Assembly (NCBI RefSeq): GCF_001613795.1
Contig: NZ_LPVZ01000020.1
Span: 1,364,001-1,428,000, forward strand
Direction of reading: 5' to 3'
Length of the DNA: 64,000 nt
From: Thalassospira sp. MCCC 1A01148
Lineage (GTDB): Bacteria > Pseudomonadota > Alphaproteobacteria > Rhodospirillales > Thalassospiraceae
Position 1 is the stretch's first letter; every line of letters begins with the position of its first letter. Made by a program: the position numbers and the translations under genes. Shown here piece after piece: positions 17,116-26,217 of the stretch. The notes under the pieces were generated by a model. It ran no database searches, had not been told where the DNA came from, and was given only the letters and a program-made list of their open reading frames with translations.

Positions 17116-18507
17116 TTAAGCGGCCCCCGACCATGCCAAAAGGTTCTGGGCTGCCTGCCCGTCAAGTTGCGGGCGGGTGCGGCCGTTCTGATCAAGGATC
17201 TCCATCTTGCGCAACCAGGCGGCAAATTCCGGTGCCGGTTGCAGACCCAGCACAGAGCGTAGATACATCGCATCATGGAAACTCGTGCTTTGGTAATTGA
17301 GCATGATGTCATCCGCACCCGGAACACCGATGACAAAGTTACAGCCGGCAACACCCAGAAGGGTCAGCAGGTTGTCCATGTCATCCTGATCAGCTTCGGC
17401 ATGGTTGGTATAGCAAACATCACAGCCCATCGGCACGCCAAGCAACTTACCACAAAAATGGTCTTCAAGCCCCGCACGGGTGATTTGCTTGCCATCAAAC
17501 AGATATTCCGGCCCGATAAAGCCGACAACCGTATTGACCAGAAGTGGCGAATACTTGCGCGCAACCGTATAGGCGCGCGCCTCGACAGTTTGCTGATCAA
17601 TGCCTTCGTGGGCGTCGGCTGAAAGGGCGGCTCCCTGACCGGTTTCGAAATACATCACATTGTTGCCGACTGTGCCGCGTTTAAGCCCCTTGGCGGCGTC
17701 TTCGGCCTCGGCCAGCATGGCCTGGGTGATGCCAAAGCTTTCATTGGCCTTTTGCGTGCCGGCAATAGACTGGAACACTAGATCAACCGGCGCATTGCGC
17801 GCCATCACGTCAATGGCCGTGGTGACGTGGGCCAAAACGCATGACTGGGTCGGGATATCGATCCGTTCACGAACCTCGTCGATGAGTTTAAGAAGCTCGA
17901 TCATGGCTTCGGGGCTGTCAGTGGCCGGATTGATGCCAATCACCGCGTCCCCACTGCCATGCATCAGACCATCAAGGATCGAGGCCGCAACACCGGCAGG
18001 ATCATCGGTTGGATGATTGGGTTGCAGGCGCACCGAAAGATGGCCGGGCAGGCCAACTGTATTACGAAAGGCCGTGACCACGTGGCATTTCTTGGCTACC
18101 GCAATCAGGTCCTGATTGCGCATCAGTTTTGATACCGCAGCGACCATTTCGGGCGTCAGGCCAGGGGCCAGATGCCTGAGCGCTTCGGGGGTGGCATCAT
18201 CGGTCAGAAGCCAGTTGCGAAAATCGCCAACGGTCATCGAGGATACCGGCGCAAAGGCATCTGCATCATGGTCATCAATGATCATGCGCGTGACATCATC
18301 GTCTTCGTAGGGTACGAGTGCCTCGCTTAAAAACCGTTTGAGCGGTACATCGGCAAGCGCAAAGCGCGCCGCCACCCGCTCCTCATCCGAACTTGCCGCC
18401 AGTCCGGCCAGCACATCGCCGGAACGAAGCGGGCTTGCCTTTGCCAACAGGGTTTTTAGGTCGGGAAAGGTAAAGCGTTCAAAACTGAATGGCGCGCCGG
18501 TCTGCAA
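17116..18507 (-). CDS. eutB: Ethanolamine ammonia-lyase large subunit
   Basis: 463 aa from TTG 18507, which has a perfect AGGAGG 6 bases upstream. The frame continues back to 18579, but that extension has no family similarity. EutB is a TIM barrel that holds ethanolamine and the B12 nucleotide. Visible features are NQDLIAVAKKCHVVTAFRNT, VGLPGHLSVRLQPNHPTDDP, GDAVIGINPATDSPEAMIEL and LGVPMGCDVCYTNHAEADQD. It depends on the cobalamin made by genes further right in this window. Upstream, a 15-bp direct repeat (AAGGAAAACAGCGCC at 18563-18577 and 18658-18672) flanks the likely promoter region. Confidence 0.96.
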   Translation of the reverse strand: MQTGAPFSFERFTFPDLKTLLAKASPLRSGDVLAGLAASSDEERVAARFALADVPLKRFLSEALVPYEDDDVTRMIIDDHDADAFAPVSSMTVGDFRNWLLTDDATPEALRHLAPGLTPEMVAAVSKLMRNQDLIAVAKKCHVVTAFRNTVGLPGHLSVRLQPNHPTDDPAGVAASILDGLMHGSGDAVIGINPATDSPEAMIELLKLIDEVRERIDIPTQSCVLAHVTTAIDVMARNAPVDLVFQSIAGTQKANESFGITQAMLAEAEDAAKGLKRGTVGNNVMYFETGQGAALSADAHEGIDQQTVEARAYTVARKYSPLLVNTVVGFIGPEYLFDGKQITRAGLEDHFCGKLLGVPMGCDVCYTNHAEADQDDMDNLLTLLGVAGCNFVIGVPGADDIMLNYQSTSFHDAMYLRSVLGLQPAPEFAAWLRKMEILDQNGRTRPQLDGQAAQNLLAWSGAA

Positions 18508-18675
18508 GTTCTGCCTCCTGAAGCATGAAAGACATCGCCAAGGGTTTCTGCCCCTGTTCACAAAGGAAAACAGCGCCAAACATGACGCTGTTGCGATGCA
18601 TGATCATCATCTTCCCATGGAAGCAGAAAATGCCTCAAATGCAAAGTTTTTAATCACAAGGAAAACAGCGCCTTT

Positions 18676-19500
18676 CTATTGGGCAGCCATTGCAGACTTT
18701 GGCATGTCATTGTGGCCGACGGCGGTATTGTGCCGGCTGTTGGTTTCATCGCTTGGCCCGCGCAGTACGATATGCGGATGACCCATTGAATTGAGTTCGA
18801 CATGGCCATCAACCTGATAGACATCACGCAGAAGGTCGCTGTCGATCACATCCGAACACGGGCCAAATGCCACCATGCGGCCATCACGAATCGCCATGGC
18901 CTGATCGCAATATTGCAGGGCATGGTTCAGATCATGAATGGCGATCAGGACGATGATGTTCTGACCCTTGGCGACGTCACGCATGAAGGACAGAACCTCC
19001 ATCTGGCGATGCAGATCAAGGGCGGAGGTCGGCTCATCCATCAAAAGGACTTTCGGATCGCGTACCAGTGTCTGGGCAATGGCGACCAGTTGTCGCTGGC
19101 CGCCGCTAAGTTCGCCCAGGTTACGCCCGGCCAAATCGCCAATTCGCAAGGCGGCCAGAATGTCATCAATCCGGGCCAGTTCCTCGGTGCGGACGCGCAG
19201 GCTTGAACCCTGTTTGGCAGCAAGAATAACCGATTCATAGACCGACAGAACTGCGGTTGAACCGGTATCCTGTGGCATATAACAGATCGTGTTGCGATCT
19301 GGTCTATGCGACCCCAGATCCACAACACCGTCGCCCTGTGCAAGGCCGGCCACACGGCGAAACAGGCTTGATTTCCCTGCCGCGTTCGGCCCGATGACGG
19401 CGGTTACGGTGCCGGGCTGGATGGTCGGGGTGGTGACACCTGAAACCACCTGCACCTTGCCATAGCGGGTTCCGATATCTTCGAGACGCAGGGTTACCAT
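18676..19500 (-). CDS. Iron-complex (siderophore) ABC transporter ATPase
   Basis: 274 aa from ATG 19500; the open frame runs upstream into the permease gene. Walker A is VIGPNAAGKSSLF (about residue 34), signature LSGGQRQLVAIAQTLV (about 130), Walker B VLLMDEPTSALDLH and the H-loop IAIHDLNHAL. It belongs to the FecE/FepC type that energises uptake of iron-siderophore or heme complexes. It overlaps the permease stop by 7 bases, so translation is likely coupled. It is the last gene of the SBP-permease-ATPase operon behind Fur-like boxes. The C-terminal extension (about 25 residues) is polar and unremarkable. Confidence 0.9.
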   Translation of the reverse strand: MVTLRLEDIGTRYGKVQVVSGVTTPTIQPGTVTAVIGPNAAGKSSLFRRVAGLAQGDGVVDLGSHRPDRNTICYMPQDTGSTAVLSVYESVILAAKQGSSLRVRTEELARIDDILAALRIGDLAGRNLGELSGGQRQLVAIAQTLVRDPKVLLMDEPTSALDLHRQMEVLSFMRDVAKGQNIIVLIAIHDLNHALQYCDQAMAIRDGRMVAFGPCSDVIDSDLLRDVYQVDGHVELNSMGHPHIVLRGPSDETNSRHNTAVGHNDMPKSAMAAQ

Positions 19501-20555
19501 GATTTCCTCCGACTTGCGAAAATCAGCGAGAAGAAGAAGGGCACACCAACAAGGGCTGTAATTACCCCGATCGGCAGGATTGCACCCGGGATCAGCAATT
19601 TCGAAAGCACCGAGGTCGCTGACAGAATCAACGCCCCGCACAGAACCGATGCCGGCAGAAAGAAGCGTTGATCTTCACCAACCAGCATGCGGGCAATATG
19701 CGGCCCGACGAGTCCGATAAAGCCAATCGTGCCGACGAAAGAAACGGGAATGGCGGCCAGAAGGCTGACGATCAGCATGGTGCGCAGGCGAAGCCCCTGT
19801 ACATTCACACCAAAGCTTTCCGCCTTGGCATCGCCCAGACGAAGGGCGGTCAATGCCCATGCCTGACGGGTAAAGAGCGGAATGGCGATCACGACCGCAA
19901 CGGCGGTCACGGCCACCTTGGTCCAGGTCGCCTTGACCAGCGATCCCATGGTCCAGAACACAACCGCGGCAAGGGCCTGTTCACTTGCCAGATACTGCAA
20001 AAGTGCCAGAAGCGCGTTGAAGGTAAAGACCAGTGCGATACCGAGCAAAACGATGGTTTCGACCGTTACACCGCGCAGGCGGCTGAAGAAATGAATGATC
20101 AATGCCGTGCCCATCGCCATGACGAACGCATTGAGCGGAATGATGAAATCAACAAAGGCCGGCAGCAGTGCCACACCGAGTACCAAGGCCAGTGCCGCAC
20201 CAAACCCGGCGGCGGCCGAAATGCCCAGCGTAAACGGGCTGGCCAGCGGGTTGGCAAGGATGGTTTGCATCTGTGCGCCTGCGGTCGAAAGGGCCGCACC
20301 CACCGTGAGCGCCATCAGCGCGATCGGCATGCGGATATCCCAGATCACTACGCGCAACTGATCTGTGGCCGACCATGGATCAAGCAGGGTGGCGATCACG
20401 TCTGATAACGGATAGTTCGCCGGGCCCGTTGCCAGATCGATGGCAAACGAAAGAAACAATGCCCCGCCCATTGTGAGCAGGAGCAGAAAACGCTGCAGGG
20501 AGCGTGCCTTGTAATGCACGCTCCCGGCTTCGACGTTGAGTTGTTTGGTCGTCAT
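19494..20555 (-). CDS. Iron-complex ABC transporter permease (FecCD family)
   Basis: 353 aa with about nine to ten hydrophobic segments. FecCD signatures are IRMPIALMALTVGAALSTAG, AQMQTILANPLASPFTLGIS and the C-terminal GTIGFIGLVGPHIARMLVGE with VITALVGVPFFFSLI. The GAxLAxxG-like ATPase contact region is near residue 80-110. Its ATG overlaps the stop of the substrate-binding protein (ATGA). Only one permease gene is present, so it would act as a homodimer with the single ATPase. Confidence 0.92.
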   Translation of the reverse strand: MTTKQLNVEAGSVHYKARSLQRFLLLLTMGGALFLSFAIDLATGPANYPLSDVIATLLDPWSATDQLRVVIWDIRMPIALMALTVGAALSTAGAQMQTILANPLASPFTLGISAAAGFGAALALVLGVALLPAFVDFIIPLNAFVMAMGTALIIHFFSRLRGVTVETIVLLGIALVFTFNALLALLQYLASEQALAAVVFWTMGSLVKATWTKVAVTAVAVVIAIPLFTRQAWALTALRLGDAKAESFGVNVQGLRLRTMLIVSLLAAIPVSFVGTIGFIGLVGPHIARMLVGEDQRFFLPASVLCGALILSATSVLSKLLIPGAILPIGVITALVGVPFFFSLIFASRRKSW

Positions 20556-21685
20556 CAGTTTGTGGCTGTATCGCTGCTTGAGATGAAGTAGCCCGGCTTG
20601 TAATCGAGCGGCAGGAAGCGATCATGAAGCTCTTTGAACGTTGCTTCCGGGTCGATATCGGCAAACAGGTCCGGGTGGAACCATTTTGCCATCTGTTCGA
20701 TCACCACGAACTGATACGGACTGTTATAGAACTGGTGCCAGACCACATGAATGTTGCCATTCTTGGTGGCATCAATGCCGGTAAAGGCAGGGCGTTCCAT
20801 CAGGCCATCAAGCTTGCGCTTGGCTTCGGTCATATCAGCACCAGGTCCAACCGGAACCCATCCCATGCCTGGTGCATAGGCTTCCCAGTCACCGCCTGTG
20901 CCGACGAACTGGTCCGGGTTGGATGCAATCACCTGTTCGGGGTTGATGGTGCCAAATGTGCCCGGAATAATCGGGGCTGCAATGTTCACGCCGCCTGCCA
21001 TCTCGACCATTTTTCCGAAGTTTTCATTGCCAAACGACATGCAGCATTCCTCGGAATAGCCTGCTGCGCGTTCGATAAAGACATCCGGCTTTTCGGGGTT
21101 CGCTTCACGAAGACGTTTTTCAACTTCGTTGATGTGGTCAGAACGGAATTTGATGAATTCTGCTGCACGATCTTCCTTGCCGGTCAGCTGACCGAGGATT
21201 TTCATGCTTGTTTCGGTGTTTTTGATCGGGGCTTCGCGGAAGTCGATATAAACCAGCGGAATGCCGACGGCGGCGAGTTTTTCATCAAAACCGCCTTCTT
21301 CGGTGGCACCCTTGGCTTCAAGGTTCATGATGACAACGTCCGGATTCAGCGAGATCGCCTGTTCGATATTAAAGGTACCGTCCTTGATACCGCCAAAAGT
21401 CGGAATGTCGTCGATGCGCGGATATTTCGCGGCATACAGGCCGTACCCCTGCGGATCGGCTTTCTTGAGGTCGTCTCGCCAGCTGACGACACGTTCGAAC
21501 GGGTCTTCGCTATCAAGCGTCGCCAGACCATAGATCAGGCGGCCTTCGCCCAGAATGACCTTCTGAACTGGTACTTCGACTGTTACTTCACGTCCGGTAA
21601 CGTCGGTCACCGTGACCGATTTTGCTGCCTGTGCGGTGCCTGTGACCAGCATGGTCAGAGCAGCAAATACACCCAAAAATTTCAT
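20555..21685 (-). CDS. Iron-complex ABC transporter substrate-binding protein
   Basis: 376 aa. A Sec signal peptide is clear (MKFLGVFAALTMLVTGTAQA, cleavage after AQA). The mature protein begins KSVTVTDVTGREVTVEVPVQ, as in FepB/FecB-like proteins. It has two lobes (NPDVVIMNLEAKGA and PDVFIERAAGYSEECCMSFG) joined by a long helix. Cys-Cys in the second lobe is unusual but may simply be structural. The ligand cannot be read. The two Fur-like boxes upstream make an iron complex more likely than cobalamin. Confidence 0.88.
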   Translation of the reverse strand: MKFLGVFAALTMLVTGTAQAAKSVTVTDVTGREVTVEVPVQKVILGEGRLIYGLATLDSEDPFERVVSWRDDLKKADPQGYGLYAAKYPRIDDIPTFGGIKDGTFNIEQAISLNPDVVIMNLEAKGATEEGGFDEKLAAVGIPLVYIDFREAPIKNTETSMKILGQLTGKEDRAAEFIKFRSDHINEVEKRLREANPEKPDVFIERAAGYSEECCMSFGNENFGKMVEMAGGVNIAAPIIPGTFGTINPEQVIASNPDQFVGTGGDWEAYAPGMGWVPVGPGADMTEAKRKLDGLMERPAFTGIDATKNGNIHVVWHQFYNSPYQFVVIEQMAKWFHPDLFADIDPEATFKELHDRFLPLDYKPGYFISSSDTATN

Positions 21686-21733
21686 TCCCGTTCCCTCAGA
21701 TTAGGATTGCCTGACGAGCGATTTATCAGTTAT

Positions 21734-21776
21734 TGAGAATGAAAATCAATCCTTTTCGCAATGATAATGCAAATCA
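21734..21776. promoter_or_regulatory. Two Fur-like boxes in a divergent promoter
   Basis: TGATAATGCAAATCA (21762-21776) and TGAGAATGAAAATCA (21734-21748) both resemble the 7-1-7 Fur consensus (TGATAAT-N-ATTATCA). They lie between the iron transporter operon (minus) and the methyltransferase (plus), about 50-90 bases from each start. Iron repression of both is the likely consequence. RirA or Irr control is not excluded. Confidence 0.65.
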
Positions 21777-21863
21777 TTTGTTATTAGTAATTGCGCAATT
21801 GTAGCTGTGAGACTTAACCAACCCGCAGAAATCCGGGTATTCCGCCAAGAAAGCATCAAGACC

Positions 21864-22658
21864 ATGAATCAGGCCAGCAACTTCAACCTGCGCGAAGAGA
21901 TCAAGGAATACTGGTCAATGCGGGCTGCAACCTTTGATGAACAGCCCGGTCACGAGATCTTTTCCGAGTCTGAGCGCAGTGCATGGCATGCCCTGTTCGA
22001 ACGTCATTTCGGCAAGGGTAACGGGCGCAAGGCACTTGATCTGGCAAGTGGTACCGGGGTTATCAGCCATCTGATGCATGATCTCGGGTTTGAGGTGACC
22101 GGTATGGATTGGTCCGAAGCGATGCTTGAAAAGGCGCGCGCCAAATCAGGGCAGCGCGGATCGAACATCACCTTCCTGCTTGGGGATGCGGAAAATACGC
22201 TTGAAGCAGACAACAGCTATGACGTGATCGTCACACGTCATCTGGTCTGGACGCTGGTTGATCCGGCGGCGGCCTTCGCGGAATGGTTCCGGGTGCTCAA
22301 ACCCGGTGGCAAGCTTCTTGTCGTCGACGGTGATTTTGTCTCCCCGACCTGGGCGACGAAATTCAACAAGGCTATGGCGGGCTTTCTTGAAACCCTTGGC
22401 CTTCGCAAACCGGTAGTTCCGGTTGCGCACATGCAGACCCATCATGACATTCTGGCACGCGTGCATTTTTCAAACGGCGCAAGGGCAGACGACGTCAGGG
22501 CCATGCTGGCTCAGACCGGATTTGACCAGATTGCAGTGGATGTCGATCTTAAACAAATTCACAGCGCGCAGAAAAAACACATCAGCTTTGCCAAGGGGCT
22601 GGAACGCGGTGCACAGCATCGCTATGCGATCTGCGCGCAAAAGCCTGCCTCAAACTGA
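21864..22658 (+). CDS. SAM-dependent methyltransferase beside the iron transporter
   Basis: 264 aa from ATG 21864; GTG 21807 would add 19 residues that do not look like the family. Class I methyltransferase motifs are KALDLASGTGVISHLMHDLG (motif I, about 56), GFEVTGMDWSEAMLEKARAK, ITFLLGDAENTLEADNSYDV and FRVLKPGGKLLVVDGDF. The substrate is unknown. It shares the Fur-box region with the divergent iron ABC operon, so a role in handling an imported iron chelate or in iron limitation is a fair guess. Confidence 0.8.
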   Translation: MNQASNFNLREEIKEYWSMRAATFDEQPGHEIFSESERSAWHALFERHFGKGNGRKALDLASGTGVISHLMHDLGFEVTGMDWSEAMLEKARAKSGQRGSNITFLLGDAENTLEADNSYDVIVTRHLVWTLVDPAAAFAEWFRVLKPGGKLLVVDGDFVSPTWATKFNKAMAGFLETLGLRKPVVPVAHMQTHHDILARVHFSNGARADDVRAMLAQTGFDQIAVDVDLKQIHSAQKKHISFAKGLERGAQHRYAICAQKPASN

Positions 22659-22661
22659 CAA

Positions 22662-23120
22662 TCAGGCTGCTTCGACGACAACTTCTGTCTTGACCGAATT
22701 GGCAAGAAAACAGGCTTCGTGTGCACGGTGATGCAGATCGGCGACAAGTTCTGCATCCGGTGTGTTGCCGCCATAACGGATATCGGGGCGAAGGGTCACC
22801 ATGGTGATCATGGTTTTGCCATCGACGTTTTTCATCTCGCCAATTGCGGCGTCAGAATAGTGATCGATCACCAGTCCGGCATCGGATGCGAAATGCAGGA
22901 AAAACAGCATGTGGCAGCTTGAAAGGGCCGCGACAAAGGCTTCTTCCGGGTCGACATTTTCCTCAACTGAATAGGGCAGTGGCACCACATGCGGTGACGA
23001 GGACGCCGGCACCTCGACCCCGCCATCAAAGCGCCAGACATGACCGCGCGAGTAGCGCCGGTCGGTAAAAACTTCAGTTTCCTTGCGGGTCCAGATGACT
23101 TCTGCGCCAAAGCTGCTCAT
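22662..23120 (-). CDS. OsmC-family protein
   Basis: 152 aa. The OsmC/Ohr fold is indicated by YSRGHVWRFDGGVEVPASSS, ENVDPEEAFVAALSSCHMLF (with the conserved cysteine near residue 68) and FLANSVKTEVVVEA at the end. These proteins usually reduce organic hydroperoxides through two cysteines; the second is probably Cys at CFLANSV. Its start overlaps the upstream gntR stop by 4 bases, so both are read together. It converges with the methyltransferase, leaving 3 bases between them. Confidence 0.85.
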   Translation of the reverse strand: MSSFGAEVIWTRKETEVFTDRRYSRGHVWRFDGGVEVPASSSPHVVPLPYSVEENVDPEEAFVAALSSCHMLFFLHFASDAGLVIDHYSDAAIGEMKNVDGKTMITMVTLRPDIRYGGNTPDAELVADLHHRAHEACFLANSVKTEVVVEAA

Positions 23121-23758
23121 ACGGGGCTCTCGGATTTTGAGGTTTGATCAATTGGGATCAGCATTCCGGCGGTAACGCCGATATGGGTGGTCAGGACGTC
23201 ACATGCGGTCTGGACGTCATTTTCTTCCAGCGCGGCCAAAATCTGTTGATGTTCGTGGTAAAAATCACTGCGTGACCGTGACCCTTTGGGTTGCAGGGCA
23301 TAGGCGCGTTTGGCTTCGCCGCGCAAACCATCAATCATCGAAAGCAGGCGTTCATTCCCGCATGCGCCATACAGTGTTGCGTGAAATTCCTGATCAAGTT
23401 CGGCGAGGATTTCAGGGGCCTCTTCCTCAAACAGGTCTTCATTGATCCGCCGTGCCTTGCGCAAGGCAGCAGCCGTCAAACGCGGTGCTGAAAGCTGAAG
23501 GGCGGTGACTTCAAGCGAAATTCTGATCTGGCCGAGTTCATGGACGTCTTTGCTGCGCAGTCCGGTGACGGCAAGGCTTCTGTCTGGCCGTTTTTCAAGC
23601 AATCCCGTTTCGTGCAGCCGCTCAAGGGCATGTCGGATGGGCTGGCGGCTGACACCAAACCGGGCTGCCAGTTCTTCCTGCTTAAGCACCGTGTCAGGAA
23701 GCAGCGTACCGGCCTCGATCTCATCACGAAGGGCTTGGGTGATCATGTTTGTATCCAT
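23117..23758 (-). CDS. GntR-family regulator with FCD domain
   Basis: 213 aa. The winged helix (IEAGTLLPDTVLKQEELAAR, FGVSRQPIRHALERLHETGL, about 15-70) precedes an all-helical FCD ligand-binding domain (about 85-205). Metal/ligand residues of FCD domains are suggested by LDQEFHATLYGACGNERLLS and HEHQQILAALEENDVQTACD. The effector is unknown. A near-perfect palindrome spans its start codon, which points to self-repression. It overlaps the OsmC gene, so it may control that gene as well. Confidence 0.88.
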   Translation of the reverse strand: MDTNMITQALRDEIEAGTLLPDTVLKQEELAARFGVSRQPIRHALERLHETGLLEKRPDRSLAVTGLRSKDVHELGQIRISLEVTALQLSAPRLTAAALRKARRINEDLFEEEAPEILAELDQEFHATLYGACGNERLLSMIDGLRGEAKRAYALQPKGSRSRSDFYHEHQQILAALEENDVQTACDVLTTHIGVTAGMLIPIDQTSKSESPV

Positions 23759-23768
23759 GGATCCAAAC
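23747..23768. promoter_or_regulatory. Palindrome across the gntR start codon
   Basis: GTTTG-T-ATCCATGGAT-C-CAAAC is a 22-bp palindrome with one mismatched pair. It contains the gntR ATG on the minus strand (23758-23756). FCD-type GntR proteins bind palindromes of this size, so autoregulation is likely. The overlap with the start would also interfere with translation initiation if bound during transcription. Confidence 0.5.
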
Positions 23769-23865
23769 TATGGGCAGAGCGGTGGCTCGTCAAGACGTAA
23801 TTTAAATATTGCTCTGTTCGGGCTGGGCATTGGCGCAGCTGATGACGTTGGCCTTACGGCCACGT

Positions 23866-26217
23866 TTATTCTGCCGGGATGGCTTCTGATTTCTGAACCG
23901 ATTCCGCGCAGTGGCTTTGCACAAAGTCGATAATGCGATTGTGCGCCCCGTCGATATCTTCATTCACAATGCCATGCCGGTCGGATGCAAGCATCTGGAC
24001 TTCCATTTCCGGTGCGTTTGTCGCCAAACGCCGGATCATGGTGGCACTGGCGGGATCGACGACCTTGTCGCCATCGCCCTGCAAAATCAGGGTTGGGCAG
24101 TCCAGCTCCGGCAGGCGTCTTTGCATTTCCGCCACGGTCTGGCGCAAATGATGTAGCCCGCCAATCGGGATGTTGCGGTAATTGATTTCGGGATGCTCGG
24201 ATTCGTTTGGCCGGAAGCTAAGCAATTCCTGTGCGGACGGCATCCAGCCCATCAGCTTGTTCGCCCCATAAAGCAGCGGCACAAACATCAGGTTGCGGTT
24301 ACGGAATTTAAGCGGCGTGCCCGCAAGCACAAGCGCGCGCAGTTTTTCAGGCTTGGTCGCGGCATGAATGGCCGAAAGTGCCCCGCCGGTCGAAAATCCG
24401 ACTATGACCACCTGATCACAAAACGGGCTCAGGATCTCATAGCCGCGCCGGACTGATGCCAGCCAATCGGTCCATTTGCGCTTTTGTAATTCGTGGGGCG
24501 ATGTGCCATGGCCTGCAAGACGGACCCCCATCACCGCATGGCCCATGGCGGAAAACTTTTCGCCCAGTTCGCGCAACTCCGCAGGCGATGCCAAAAAGCC
24601 ATGTACCAGCAAAACACCACAGTTGAAATGCGTCTGCCCGTTGGGCAGCAGCAGGTAGGGGCGGCTGTCTGCGGTGGCGGTTTCCTGCGTGTTGATCGCG
24701 TCGTATTTCGGTTTCTGGAACTTGGTGTGGTTCCACTGCCAGGCCAGAATTTCATCGTCAAAGCGGCGATGGGCGATGTCGGTCGGACTAAGGTGATCTA
24801 CCTCGATCCGGGCACGTTCAAGGGCCTGCCATGCGGCATGGATCGGTGCCATTTCGTTGGCATAGACCATGATCGGATTGTCCATGCGGATCTGGTCAAA
24901 CGTGGCTTCGGCCTGCAATTTTGGCAGGAAGCAATATTTCTGATCACGGCGTTCAATCAGGCCAAGCTGAACCGCGCTGTCGACAAAGAAACGGATTTGC
25001 GGGCAGTTAAGCTCGAAAATGCCGGCATAGTCCGCCGGATTGCGCATGCCGCGGTGCAGATGCACATTTTCAGCCTGCTGAATGTTTTTAATCGCCAGAT
25101 AAAGCGTGTGGTCAAAATGGCTGATATCAACTTCGGTGACGCCATCCTTTAACCACATCATGATCAGCCGCGACGCCAGATGGCTTACATTGATCGTCAG
25201 ATTGGAATACATCACCGACATGCAGTGATCGCGCAGTGGTTTGATATTTCGCGTAATCGCAAACTGCGCAATGCGATCGGTGATCTTCTCGATCGTCTTT
25301 GCGGGTTTGAATAAATCGTCGATGCTTTGCGCCTGTTCGACCCGTTTGGCCAGCAGGCGGCGATCAAGCCAGTTGAATTGATCGCGCGGATTGACCGGGT
25401 CACCCAAACGGATGTCCATATCGGTCTTTTTGAACATCAAATTGCCTTCGATGATCATTTCTTCGGCCATTTTGGGGCTAAGCCCGCCGGTGAACATGTC
25501 AGCTGCGCGGGCTAAAAGGTTCTGATCCACGCGCAACGGATGGAAGGTAATATTGGCCGGAAACATCAGGGTCGGCTTGGCAAGGGTTGCCAACAGGTCA
25601 TCCTCGCTGCGTTCAAGAATGGTGGCCCAGCGTCTGAGTTCGCCGGTTTTACCCTTGTCGATCAGGGCTGAAAGGCCGATCTTGAAGCCGTCAATACAAA
25701 GACCCAGAAGGGCCGCACCGGTATGATGTGCGCGTCTGGTATCGGCGGATCTGGAATAAATGCTGTAATCGGGACGTTTGGGGTGCGGGCGGTCGGCATC
25801 TGTCACCCGGCGATCCTTGACCATGCCGCCTTCGGGAAAGACCACGACCTTGCCGCCACGCAGGATTTCCTCGGCCAGAAACGGCAGAAGACGTTCATAA
25901 TCATTGGGCACACCGCCCAAGGCGCGGAGATAGCGCGAAAAGCTGTTATCCTCGACGAAGAATTCGCCTGACGCGATTGATCGGCAATAGACTCCGGTTT
26001 CAAGTGCGATCAGAAATTGCGGGATAAAGGTTTCAAACCGGGCAAAGTGATTGAACATAAAAATGTCGCCCTGCGATATATGGTCGCGCGGCCCGTGCAT
26101 TTTGATGTTGATGTCGATATTGGCGCGCAACGCTGTCATCGCGCGAATGGTCCACTCGCAAGTCTTTGGGCTGATGGCGAACTGTTCACGTTCGATATCG
26201 CGGAATGTCTGGACCAT
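23866..26217 (-). CDS. Fused PlsC-like acyltransferase and alpha/beta hydrolase
   Basis: 783 aa. The first half resembles glycerol-3-phosphate/1-acylglycerol-3-phosphate acyltransferases, with NHFARFETF (His57-x4-Glu62, where Asp is usual) and VVFPEGGM (about 126-132). A middle region of about 200 residues is helical and unassigned. The last about 240 residues are an alpha/beta hydrolase: GVLLVHGFLASPAELRELG (oxyanion region), nucleophile Ser609 in GFSTGG, Asp715 or 717 in GDGDKVVD, and His748 in DRHGIV. No signal peptide. One chain may remodel acyl lipids, but the substrates are unknown. No close partner gene is apparent. Confidence 0.75.
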   Translation of the reverse strand: MVQTFRDIEREQFAISPKTCEWTIRAMTALRANIDINIKMHGPRDHISQGDIFMFNHFARFETFIPQFLIALETGVYCRSIASGEFFVEDNSFSRYLRALGGVPNDYERLLPFLAEEILRGGKVVVFPEGGMVKDRRVTDADRPHPKRPDYSIYSRSADTRRAHHTGAALLGLCIDGFKIGLSALIDKGKTGELRRWATILERSEDDLLATLAKPTLMFPANITFHPLRVDQNLLARAADMFTGGLSPKMAEEMIIEGNLMFKKTDMDIRLGDPVNPRDQFNWLDRRLLAKRVEQAQSIDDLFKPAKTIEKITDRIAQFAITRNIKPLRDHCMSVMYSNLTINVSHLASRLIMMWLKDGVTEVDISHFDHTLYLAIKNIQQAENVHLHRGMRNPADYAGIFELNCPQIRFFVDSAVQLGLIERRDQKYCFLPKLQAEATFDQIRMDNPIMVYANEMAPIHAAWQALERARIEVDHLSPTDIAHRRFDDEILAWQWNHTKFQKPKYDAINTQETATADSRPYLLLPNGQTHFNCGVLLVHGFLASPAELRELGEKFSAMGHAVMGVRLAGHGTSPHELQKRKWTDWLASVRRGYEILSPFCDQVVIVGFSTGGALSAIHAATKPEKLRALVLAGTPLKFRNRNLMFVPLLYGANKLMGWMPSAQELLSFRPNESEHPEINYRNIPIGGLHHLRQTVAEMQRRLPELDCPTLILQGDGDKVVDPASATMIRRLATNAPEMEVQMLASDRHGIVNEDIDGAHNRIIDFVQSHCAESVQKSEAIPAE

